DNA from: Membranipora membranacea
Lineage: Eukaryota; Bryozoa; Gymnolaemata; Cheilostomatida; Membraniporidae
Assembly (NCBI GenBank): GCA_914767715.1
Contig: OU612069.1
Span: 12,213,387-12,273,386, forward strand
Reading direction: 5' to 3'
Length of the DNA stretch: 60,000 nt
Positions 34,397 to 44,435 of the stretch are shown here, in pieces. Every line of letters begins with the position of its first letter. Position 1 is the first letter of the stretch. The notes under the pieces are model-generated. The model did no database searches and was not told the origin of the DNA. It saw nothing but the letters and a program-made list of their open reading frames with translations. Both the position numbers and the translations under genes were made by a program.

Positions 34397-34494
34397 AAAA
34401 GCCGTTCAGAATATTTGGTGGTGTAATCAAACTGCTAACAAGCTAAAAAATAAGCTGCACTTGACACCAAGTCAAATCGATTTCCCATTTTCAG
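34397..34494 (+). other. Exon-like core with lost acceptor
   Basis: The border reads TTTTTGA in place of TTTTTAG, but the donor TTTCAG|GTAAAG is kept. The inner sequence has decayed and contains stops. Confidence 0.45.
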
Positions 34495-35366
34495 GTAAAG
34501 TGTACCATGCAACAAATTTGTTTACATATTATTATCATTTTATAAAATAGTAGAGGGGTGATTTTAGGGCCTCCATGTCAAGTGCATTCCAAGTTGGGTG
34601 TCCATTTATATTTTTACCTGCAGGAAAAACTCTGGGGGTGGGGGATTTGTCGCAAAATCAAGCGCTATCTGTGTTGTACATCCAATAAATCTTAGAAATT
34701 AGTAAATACCTGTGTCAACATTCTACTGCTAACCAAAAATAAAAATAACTAACCCAATGCCGCCCTCCAGCCCCTGAGATCATTAAAACAGTTCTGGACA
34801 AAGGTTGTGCCAGTAGCCCCAAATCTCAAAAGCTGCAGCCTGATGATCTAACGATTTGTTGATTTGTGGCGTTGACATATTCCATAAAATCAAACCCGCG
34901 TAAGACAGCATCCATTTCCATGCATCTGCTAAAATAGAAACACCTTAAAATACCTTTACTTAGCGTTAATAAACAAGTTCAGCAAATGCTGGGCTGTTAA
35001 CATCCCGTTACATTCCGTGGTATAAATACATTATGAATACATGTATGTACAGATCTTTGTTTGTTCCCCTTATTATTACTGAACCTATGCTAAATACCTT
35101 TATGAAACAATAGATCTTTAAATCATATTAGCCTAGTTTCACAAATAATTGTGTTCCCACAGCTATGGTGATGATGGACTACTTTCTGATTGTCAATCAG
35201 GTTTATTTTGTTTGGAAAAATACGATAGCTGGTCTAGCAGTAGTCTGATCCCCCCCAGACTCTCCCCCCTCCTTTGTCAGACGGGTGACTCTGATTGATT
35301 TGGAGCCTGACTGTATGAAACGTACAATTTAATTAAAAGTCCATCCATTTATTTTGTTTGTTATAG

Positions 35367-35423
35367 AAAAGTTGTTCAGACAGATCGTCACTCCACCAGC
35401 GCTTACTGATCTTCCAGTATCAG
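35367..35423 (+). other. Exon-like core, short subfamily
   Basis: Upstream TTGTTATAG and downstream CAG|GTAAGA. 57 bp, sharing CAGATCGTCACTCCACC with 36413-36476. Acceptor and donor are both close to consensus. Confidence 0.5.
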
Positions 35424-36412
35424 GTAAGAGTTACAATGTAACTTTATGAATAAATACCAGAACCCTGCTTGTTCCACTCATTATCTCAGAACCAATGCTA
35501 TATACTAATTAGAAACAATGGATTTTATCTCAGATTAGCTTAGGTTCACAAATTGAAAGTTTGTCCGTTACGGTTATTGATTAACAAGTGCTCCCATAGT
35601 CAATCAGGTTTCTTCATCTCTATGACAGTCAGTCTAGCGGGTGGCTCTGTTCGAATCGAAGCTTCACGGGGAGTGGGTGGGGGATGGATGGCTTTATTGC
35701 AGAATCAAGCGCATCCTGAATTTTACCCAAGAAATCTAAGATTTTATTAAATACCTATGTCTATATTCTACTGCCAACCCAAGATAAATCTAGCTAACCC
35801 AATGCTCCCCCTCCCGCCCTGGAGATCAGCAAAACAGCTCTAGACAAAGGCTGTGCCCGTAGCCCCCAAATCTCCAAAACCTGCAGCCCTGATGATCTCA
35901 TGTTGTGTTGATTTGTGGTGTTGACATATTCTGGAAAATCAAACCGGCGCAAGACAGGACCTTCCATGAAGCTGCTAAAATAGAAACACCTTAAAATACC
36001 TTTGCTTAGTATAGATATTTATATTGATATTCAGTGAACGCTGGGCTGTTCACATCAAGTTCTTTTCTGTGGTATAAAAACATAATTAATATGTATACAG
36101 ATCGTGTTTGCTCCCTAACAATTTCCGAACCTAGGCTAAATACTTTTATTGAACAATAGATCTTAAATCAGATTATCCTAGTTTCACAAATTGTGTTTGT
36201 CTGCTATACTGTTGATGGACTACTGTTCCGACTGTGAATCATGTTTATTTTATTTTGAAAAATACGATAGCTGGTCTAGCGGTAGTCTGAGCCCCTAGAC
36301 TATTCCCCCCCCCCTTTGTCTGACTGGTGACTGTGTTTGATTCAGAGCCTGACTGTATGAAACGAACAATTCAATTAAAAGTCCATCCATCAATTTCTTT
36401 TGCTTGTTATAG

Positions 36413-36476
36413 AAAAGCTGTTCCGACAGATCGTCACTCCACCTCATACCAGGGCTTACAGATCGTCCAGTAACAG
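36413..36476 (+). other. Exon-like core, short subfamily
   Basis: Upstream TTGTTATAG and downstream AACAG|GTAAGA, 64 bp. The pair with 35367 shows that splice-like borders stay while the inner length changes. Confidence 0.5.
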
Positions 36477-36596
36477 GTAAGAGTCCCAAAGTATTATTTA
36501 CACATTAATTTTAAGACAGTTGCGTGTAGCTTGTTAGAAAATGGGGAGGGCAGGGTGGGAGGATCCACTTCGGTTCAGGTACTTTCCAAGTTGCTA

Positions 36597-36626
36597 CCAT
36601 AGACTTAATTATTATTAAGTCTATGG
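36597..36626. repeat. Perfect 13-bp-stem hairpin
   Basis: CCATAGACTTAAT pairs with ATTAAGTCTATGG across a 4-nt loop. It may be a solo palindromic insertion. It is too short for a microRNA precursor. Confidence 0.8.
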
Positions 36627-38470
36627 TCGCTACTTTAAAGCCAAGTTATTGTAAGATATATTAATAACCTACAGAAGAGGCTTATTGACCGGGCCAAGTT
36701 CATATCAGATGTTGACATGATCTGAAAATAAAAATCTACCTCAAGACAGTCCCTTCCATAGAGCTGACAAAATAAAAAAGCCTCAAAATACATAACTTAA
36801 TTCTGGTGATGATAAACATGCTCTCGTAACAATGGACAATGAGTTCCTATCGCTGCCAAATATTTAGAATAATCACAGATCATTGTTTACAATAGCACTG
36901 CTAGCGGGTGATTCTTTGTTATCCAAAGTCTTAATCTAATATACACTCGAAAATGTTACAGTTCAAATTTATTCAATGTCCAGCCAGTTACAAAAATAGG
37001 CGAAATTTATATTACGTCGTACATTTTGGAACTTTTGTTCAAAATATTTGGATGGTATAGTCAAGCAGATAGGTTCATAATACACATATCTTCATTTCAC
37101 ACCGTACAAGGTTTTACCAATCATCGCGTAAAAATCCAACTCATTTTAGGTTTTGTCAATTACTGCTACAGTCTGCTGTTCTAAACGTTCGGTCATCGTG
37201 TAATTTCACATCTATTCTTGAGAATGGAATTTTCTGACACAGTATTACTCTTTGATGGCCAATAGAATTAAGTGTTGCAGGATATCAAGATATTGATCAA
37301 TATTGGTCATTATCAGGTGGGACGTTTTTGATTCAGGCCATGTTTAATTGCTCGATATGATATTCGTTGCTACGATATTAGTTGATGTGAGATGGTTCAT
37401 TATCGATATACAGTACATTTCGTGGTGGGGCGTTTTCTATATAGACCATATATTGGTGAGACAATTATTATTAGACCACTTTCTTGTTATGGTTGTCTTC
37501 TCATGGTAAATGGAAAGGCAATTACCATATTTATAGGAAATGATTGCTAGATTTCTCTGATATCAACATTCAATATCAAAATGTGATTACCCTTAATTTC
37601 GGTTATGATCGATATCAATATACTTTGTTGCCAAGATATTATTTGACTTATTAGCAATTTCACACAGCACTAATCAGGAGGTTTGGTTCTGTGTATTAGT
37701 TGACATATAAACAGTAAGACAAGCCTGAACAAATCAGGACCTTCCAAAGCGCAGCCAAAATAGAAACCTCACAAAACAATTAATTTGCCAAGTGAAGATA
37801 TACGGAATTCAGTGAACAGCCCTTGTATTACAATGGGTTGTTTGGGTTTGTGTTCCTGCAGTTTGTTTGATAACATTAAGGAAAATGTACTATGTTTGTT
37901 CCTGTAACAACATAAAAGCCTATGCTAAATACTTTTATGGTTTTGTATCTGAAACTAGGGTTTTAGGATGACCAATACAACTAAACTCATCAATACAATC
38001 GCAAGAACAGGCTCACCTCAAAAAAACTGTTACAAATAACTGATCCAAGCAAGATCCTCTCAGTGCAAAGCTATCAGTTGAGTGTCCTCTCTACTAGCCG
38101 CCAGCCTTTTGGGGAGACTCTAGAAGTAATATAAGTCTCATATGAGTTATCTGGCTGTCCTCATGAGTATACATGTTGTAAAACAAACAGTCATAAGTAG
38201 AGTCCCTTTCCCAATCTCGTCTTCTTCTTTTTGTTTTGCCTTTTTCGGTTTATTTTCTTTTTGCAGTTTTGCTGTAGCGTCCTACGTTTTGTTTGGATCC
38301 ATAATATGGTAGATTAAATATATATTTTAGTTGATGCAAAGATATAACATGATTCCTATGCACAAAATATGACGGTAGTCTGCACTATCTGTTTGTGACT
38401 GCATCGTTTCTGGCTGAGTCATTTTATTTATATCAGGGCCCCTCCCTGTTTATACCTTTGTACTGCAACC

Positions 38471-38496
38471 AGGGAGGGTGGGATCCCACCCTCCCT
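38471..38496. repeat. Perfect 26-bp palindrome
   Basis: AGGGAGGGTGGGA followed by its exact reverse complement, centred on GGATCC. The flanking GCAACC/GCTGCAAC and CCCTCCCTG nearby suggest a larger decayed fold-back insertion. Confidence 0.85.
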
Positions 38497-38740
38497 GCTG
38501 CAACTACATGTAAACTGGGAGTTGCTTTCACTTTATTTGTGGAGGGGCAACTCCAAAGTGATTTCCAATGGCTATTAGAATTCGGGTTATTTTCAATATA
38601 ACAATAGGACAATAGATTTTAACTCAGATTAGCCTTGCTTTACAAGTTGAATGCTGCTGCTGGTCTTTCATGGTTTTGATCATCAACTGTTTTTTATAAT
38701 CATCATATTTCTCAGGTTTAAACACAGACTTAATAATAAA

Positions 38741-39197
38741 CCTAGACAGGACACTATATGGAGCATTAGCATTGAGGCACTGAGGAAGTTAATTGTGGGC
38801 AACGTAACGTCATTGGAAGGTGTAGAAGCAATGATGCTATCATTGATTTACTGTCCAAAATCAAGGTTATTTGTCAATAACTCGATCAATTTGGATCGGA
38901 TTTTAAGTTTGAAAATTACAATAGAGTGAGCAGCTTGTCTTGAACAGTTTGATACTAATTTTAGGCAAAATAATTTTTTGATGAAGAAACAACATCAAGT
39001 TGATAACAAGATGCTGCTGATTGTAAAGCAATTTTCGAATTCAAATTCCGATCAAAATTAATTGGGTTATGAACAAAACACCTTCATTATGGACAGTTAA
39101 TCAATGATAGCATCATAGCTTCTACACCTTCCAACGACGTTACGTTGCCCCACAATTAGGTGCCTCACTTTAGCTGTATATAGTGTGCTGTCTAGGT
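38741..39197. repeat. Foldback repeat with ~110-bp arms
   Basis: The left arm 38741-38856 and the right arm 39091-39197 are inverted copies sharing CCTAGACAG, GGCAACGTAACGTC, TGGAAGGTGTAGAAGC and ATCATTGATT. The spacer of about 235 bp has no coding potential. Confidence 0.85.
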
Positions 39198-39276
39198 CCT
39201 GTCGCACTCCAGTACATGGTAGGAGTGGGCAAGCTAGGCTATTGTCTGGAGAGCTCACCTCCTTTAGTAGCATGTG

Positions 39277-39350
39277 TAGTGTCTCGGATTCGATCCGGCA
39301 ACCCTCAGATTGTCTAGCTTGAATCCAAACCACCACGCCATCCTGCCTTC
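39277..39350 (-). mobile_element. tRNA-like SINE head
   Basis: On the minus strand GGCGTGGTGGTTTGGATTC, then GAGGGTTGCCGGATCGAATCC, the usual arrangement of a tRNA-derived SINE with a near-consensus B box. It adjoins the right foldback arm. Confidence 0.6.
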
Positions 39351-40732
39351 CCTTGGTGGAGGCACTCAGATTTCTTGCGACTGGAGGTTCTAGCTATGTC
39401 CTAAAAATTGTCTACTTACACTCTGATTCTCAGCAAGTTGAGACACGCTGGCGCTGTCGCCAGGAAAGAACATTTTTGTACAAGTACAGGCTCAGTTTTG
39501 GTCTTGACCATGAAGTTTGACACATATTGTTAATCTGCATTGTGTTGCGCCTGTATATCAACTCCTTCCTCAGTGCTCCTAAACACGGCTTCCAGCACAG
39601 CTGCGAAGTAGAGTGTAGAGTCGGGGCCAAGCTGAAGCCCTATTTGCCACCTGTTGAGACAGCAAAGTATTTTGCCTGAGCACTTTTGCTTGCATTCCAT
39701 AATTTATAGAATTCAGTCAGGCTCATGAATTTCTTGAATAACCCTGAACTTCAATTAGAATTAAAAAAAAATCTTTTATTATTTTTTTTTTTTGATTTTC
39801 ATCTTTAAAACATCTTCTAAGGGTAGTTTTTCATGCTCTTTCCATATAAAATACCCGTTTCCAGGTATAAATTGGATTTAATAGGTGAAAAACCATAAAA
39901 TTGTCAAATAGTGCGAATAAGCTCGCGAAATTTTTGCGTGCGAGTTGTGTCTTGGGTGAAAAGTGGTGGGTCAGATTTTTCGGAATATACGCCCATGTTC
40001 CAGAGTACTTGTCAAAGAATAGATAGCTAGTCAATTGATGTCAGGTCACACGAAAGCAGACCATCTGGAGAGAGAGAGTAATTTGCACTGATACATTCAA
40101 AGTCTGAGCTTTATTTCAGAGGCAAAAATATTAACACTGTACAGGTTGAGTCTCACCCTCATTATGGCGAATTCGTTCAGCCATTCAGCCATTTACCTAA
40201 CACAACTCATTCGCCAATTTGACCTAGTTTAGAAACATGTTTTATGGCCTCTATTCCTTTCCGGCGGCATTCCTAGTACTTCTTCCACTATTGATCCCAC
40301 TCAAATCCTGTGAATAATAGGAACATTAATGTATATTCATTGGGCCTAGTTTTGTGTGCCAATATTGAAGGCACCATATCAGTTTTATCAATCAGTTAAG
40401 TTCAAGGACACAGGGTTTTCTCTTTGTTTACCCTGCCTTAAAACTCGCTGGATTATAATTACGCATATTGTTCAACCTCATTAAACACTAGGATCATTTA
40501 ATCACTGCAACCGTACCAACACTTTGCCGAAGTGACACACGCTCTGTGATTAGGGTACACTGGGGCACCTCTCCTAGTACAGGTTCTTAGTGTAGAGATC
40601 ATTTAAGCATTGATTGAAATTGTTGCTCCCTCCCTGTATGACTGAACTCCTACCCTGTGATCATGCTAGGTTAGAAGGTCGCCTATCCTGGTAATAGAAG
40701 TAGCTGTGCCCAGGTCAGCCTGGTCATTCACA
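39351..40732. other. Unassigned; right part may be an LTR
   Basis: No gene. The stretch before 40733 ends GTCATTCACA, followed by a primer-binding-site-like TTGGTGGCAGCAG, so the end of a solo 5' LTR is possible. Its start could not be placed. Confidence 0.35.
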
Positions 40733-40768
40733 ACATTGGTGGCAGCAGTAGGATTAACTACAGTAAGG

Positions 40769-41520
40769 ATGTCCGCCAAGAAGCAAAGAGCTAACAGGGA
40801 ATGGGAGCTAAACGAGCTAGAACAGGAGATCCTTCAGAGGACTTCATCTCCTTGAGTGGATCTACGGGAACCAGAAACTATACTCCGAGCCACTCCCGCT
40901 ATAGATCTAGCAGGCGAGCTAGTTCAACAACTCAGACAAAAAAGCACCAGAAAAATATCTAAAGCTCCAAAATACTCAGGGAGCAGAGATATAGGACTTT
41001 CCATCTTCATTCTTTGGCTAAACTTTAGAGCCAGGCTAGATCGGGCAGCTGCCTTTGTTGTACGTGAGGGAACTACTCAGGATATGTTTGCAAGTTTACG
41101 CAAATGGTTCAGGCTGACTGTGAAACACACCTGGGACAGACTCAATGCTCTTAAAAAGAAGGCCAAATAGAGCCTCCTTGAATTTGGAGCAGACATCAGT
41201 CAGCTAGTGGACAGAGTGTTCTCCAGTCGAGACAGATACTTCAATATTCAAACAACTATAGAAAAATTCAAGCGTAGCCTGAATCACAGTAGGCTTCATC
41301 GACACTTGCTCGCGGCCAGATGCTAGAGCATATCAGAAGCCGTTGGACTATCAGATGAATTGTTGCAACCTGAGACTAACAGTCGCATGCCAGACATGCA
41401 GACAGGCATGCCAGACCCAACAGCCTACACATTTCACTCAAAACCGGACACAGGAGGGAACTTGTCACTGTGGCAACATGAGACATTTACGAAGTGAGTT
41501 CTGTAAGCTCAGAGCGTACT
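40769..41520 (+). pseudogene. Degenerate Ty3/gypsy gag
   Basis: An ATG about 20 bp after a PBS-like TTGGTGGCAGCAG opens a frame beginning MSAKKQRANREWELNELEQE, then a capsid-like segment (WLNFRARLDRAAAF, ISQLVDRVF). It is interrupted by TGA at 40853 and TAG at 41168, with further breaks later. It is unlike the intact gag at the left edge and comes from another, older family. Confidence 0.6.
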
Positions 41521-42475
41521 AGCTAGGGCACAGCCAGTCACCCCTAAGGCCCCCAGCCTAGCAAGCAACTGGTTAACCAGTAGTTGCCGAAGCTGTCTGG
41601 CCCAGTAACTGGTTCTACTTGCCACAGAAGTTGGAACCTACCTGATCAAGAAAAAACCTGCACAAAGTTCAGCAGTCACCCACCACTGTTAGCACTCAAA
41701 AACCAGCAGCAAAGGGTTTGGCACATGAACACTGTATATACCAGGGAAAGTAGGAAACTACCACGTGGACTCGAGCTCTAGTTTTGAAAGTTTGGGGTTT
41801 CTCCTTGGCCAGGGTGAGCAGTGATGATAAGTAAGTTAGGATTGAAAACAACTCGACATTAAGGTTACAACTAGAGTGATTCTTCCTAAATAGTGATGAC
41901 GGTGTAACCATCAAGTTGGTCCAGCGTTCAATACTTAATGCACCTGAGAAGCATCTAGAAGCAGGAATACTGAAGATGGTTATTAGTAGTGCTTCAGATT
42001 AGTTGCCGTTAACTAGTCAGGCTACGCCACATGCCCTTTCCTTTTGAATGGGAAGTAATAAAGCAAATACACAACAAAGACGGTCAAATATATACAGTCA
42101 TAGTCTATGCATAGCAGCGTTCAATAGAAATTTTGAAAATTAATATGGAGCGGGCATACCACTGACTGAGGTAAGAGATTAAGACTTGCAGACTGTTGTA
42201 AGTGTAAGTGTAAGTTCCAGCTACACAACTAGCCTGGGCTCTCTCCAACTCCTCACAGAGAGATAAAATCTTTGCGTCAACTGCAGGCAACTGAGCATCA
42301 TAGTCCCGACGACTGTGCTCACTAATCAAGCCAAAGGAGCGAGCCAGATTGAGACTTGAGACTGTGCAACCCTGGTCCCATCCATCACTCAGTCAAAATG
42401 CCTACCAGAAGGTGCCGCTGTCCGCTACCCTCTATTGAGAAGCAGTAGGCTCACTCCGAGCCAGAGTACTTCTTA

Positions 42476-42673
42476 CTAAAGCTGGCAGGTACTCCAGAGG
42501 TTCCAGTCTGATCCCCTATGTGGACAGTTGGACTTGAAATGACCTAAACAATCACAGCAAAAGCACCTCCATGTTAAGACAGAGAGCAGCCTCATGTCCC
42601 TGCTCTTGGCATGCATAGCCGACCAACCTCTCACACTTGATGGTTTCATGATCTGCCAACAAACAGACCTCAC
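42476..42673 (-). pseudogene. Retroelement nucleocapsid fragment with zinc knuckle
   Basis: The minus-strand frame contains CFCCDCLGHFKSNC, which fits CX2CX4HX4C exactly. The flanking sequence is degenerate. The canonical spacing differs from the CX2CX3HX4C knuckles of the intact element at 0.4 kb. Confidence 0.6.
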
Positions 42674-42899
42674 ACCAACACATCTTGCGGACTCACTGCT
42701 TTCCCTTGTTGTGCTTCTTCTTCAGTAGCATATCACTAACTCGGTACATAAGTAAGTAAGCAAGTCAGTAAGTGGGTCATGAAGATCACCAAGGGTTGCA
42801 CATAGACCTTGCAGTAGGTTGAACGCTTCAAGCACGTCTGGATCAGCAACCCTCTGTATTAACGAGAGTGTCATATGATGATACTTGCCGATTTTCTAA

Positions 42900-43622
42900 G
42901 GGAACTACATCAACATCAATATTAGCCTCTTGAACGAACTTGCTGCTGTTGTTGCTCAACTACTACTATGAGGTAAATCAGAAGCAATCCTGTTGTTCTT
43001 CTGGAGGATAGGATGTTCATTGCATAAAGTCTGTCATTGAACAGGAGACAACTTTTGTACTCTGACAACAGCTAGCTACCCACTGAACTTGCTTAGGTAG
43101 TTAGCCATACAAATGAACCTGTGAACCTAATTTAAAATACTGGGGAGGTTGCATGTCACAAATGGCTTTTACCTGAGCAGGATCAGATTTGACACCTTCC
43201 TGTTGCTAACAATAATGACTAAGGCATTTGACTGAAGTAGTTGCAAACTCACACTTTTTGCATGGTCAAACCAGAATGACTACATTTCTCTCTTACACTA
43301 ATTTCAATTTACCCGGATTGTTTTCTCATTCTTTGCATAGATCAAAGCATTGTCAATAAGACATAATAATAACTCCATCAAGACCAACTAAGATCTTCTC
43401 CATGCAGCGTTAGAAAAACTTTGGGGCTAAGGATAATCCAATGGTGTAATAATTTTTGTTAATATCTTCGACCCATCTGCCAGAACTGAGAATTGCCTTC
43501 CAACTTATGTTACGTATATGAGGCAAACATTCTGGATAATTTTTGGTACAATAAATTAGTGGAGCTTTTTCAAATTTTTTTCCTGATTGTTCAGAATTAT
43601 TGATTGAGATGCCCATCAACAC
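42900..43622 (-). pseudogene. Degenerate Ty3/gypsy reverse transcriptase fragment
   Basis: On the minus strand GLSLAPKFF, then a broken frame with RCMEKILVGLDGVI, a decayed catalytic region, KCEFA and VKSDPAQVKAI. These are RT palm/thumb blocks of gypsy elements. In minus orientation it precedes the gag fragment at 42.6 kb, the wrong order for one element, so the two are rearranged or from different insertions. Confidence 0.65.
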
Positions 43623-43654
43623 ACAGGGGTGGCTTCATGCTGCTGGGGCCAGCC

Positions 43655-43689
43655 TAGCCTGTCTTGACAAAGCTTGTCAAGACAGGCTA
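43655..43689. mobile_element. 35-bp palindromic insertion with 9-bp target-site duplication
   Basis: TAGCCTGTCTTGACAA, a 3-nt centre, then the reverse complement. The flanks are GGGCCAGCC at 43646-43654 and 43690-43698, an exact 9-bp duplication. The termini match the 142-bp element at 48060-48201. Only the two inverted termini remain. Confidence 0.8.
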
Positions 43690-43960
43690 GGGCCAGCCAT
43701 GCTTGAGGAGTTGTACTAGTAGAGAAGGCCTCGAAACAGCGCTTGACTCATTGGTTCTAACAGATGACATGTATGTTGTGCAGTGGTATGCGCACCACCA
43801 TATGTTGTATCTTACCAGTGCTTTAGTTTCATATTATTTTCTAAGCATGAGTTTTACGGAAAAAATAGAAGCTCAGCAACCATTCCTTGTTTTATTGCAT
43901 CCGGACCAAATCTAATCTTATCTTAAAAGCTTCCATTTAGTTGGCAATTTTGATGCAAGG

Positions 43961-43968
43961 TATATAAG
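43961..43968 (+). promoter_or_regulatory. Possible TATA box of the TRIM-like gene
   Basis: TATATAAG, about 275 bp before the first ATG and upstream of a spliced 5' UTR (acceptor at 44222). No other core element was confirmed. Confidence 0.3.
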
Positions 43969-44222
43969 CTGTGATGTCAAATAGAGGTTGAATGCAGGGA
44001 ATAGATTTTATAATAAAGTATCCTGATGGAAATTAGACTAGATAGTGAAATATTGCTAAACAAGTTTGAATATGCTATGGCATTTAGATCGGTCTCTGCT
44101 CCCACACAAGTTCTGCTGTGGTGCTGTTATCACGCTTTACTATGTTTATTCTCAAAAGAGCACACTTTGCCCTGCTACCAAACCATTTACATGAAAGAAT
44201 TGCTTTGATGTTGTCTTTTCAG

Positions 44223-44435
44223 GGGCAGCTTCAATATGGGTATTCAAGATGAAGTTGATGAGCAGATAATGATGCTCACCGATGTTGAGAAAGAATTGGA
44301 ACGCTGTCAATCAGCGTTGAGGGCGGCAGAATACAAATTGGAGGCAGCAGGGATAAATGATTGCTGCCAAATACCTGACTGTCCTCGTCCAGTGGACTGG
44401 TGGTGTAACAACTGTCAGATCTCAATATGTCAGAA
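44223..44435 (+). CDS. TRIM-like gene exon 1 (first coding)
   Basis: Acceptor TTTTCAG before 44223, donor AA|GTAAGT at the end, phase 2 out. It holds an acidic/Leu helix (EVDEQIMMLTDVEKELERC) and the first Cys pairs of the B-box. Confidence 0.8.

Larger units (their letters stand above)
23470..38750 (+). repeat. 15-kb array of diverged ~0.9-1-kb units, many with an exon-like core
   Basis: A recurring landmark (A/T-rich lead, GTCTAGC, TCAAAGCCT, TTACATTTCTGT, then a TTxTAG acceptor-like end) occurs near 23538, 24445, 25275, 26830, 29041, 30095, 30975, 31890, 33000, 34281, 35230, 35630, 36270 and 36895. After subtracting the LINE at 27.4-28.2 kb and the MITE at 33.6 kb, most spacings are about 0.8-1.1 kb, falling to 0.4-0.65 kb at the right end. 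Other shared blocks are AAACCTATGCTAAATAC, CCATTACGGTTTTCAAC, GACCCAATTTTGCTCCATG and long C or G runs. No unit holds a long open frame. It lies between SLX4 and the TRIM-like gene. Confidence 0.8.

Noticed and set aside
36597-36626. MicroRNA precursor
   Set aside because: A 13-bp perfect stem with a 4-nt loop is too short for Dicer-type processing and is likelier a palindromic insertion.
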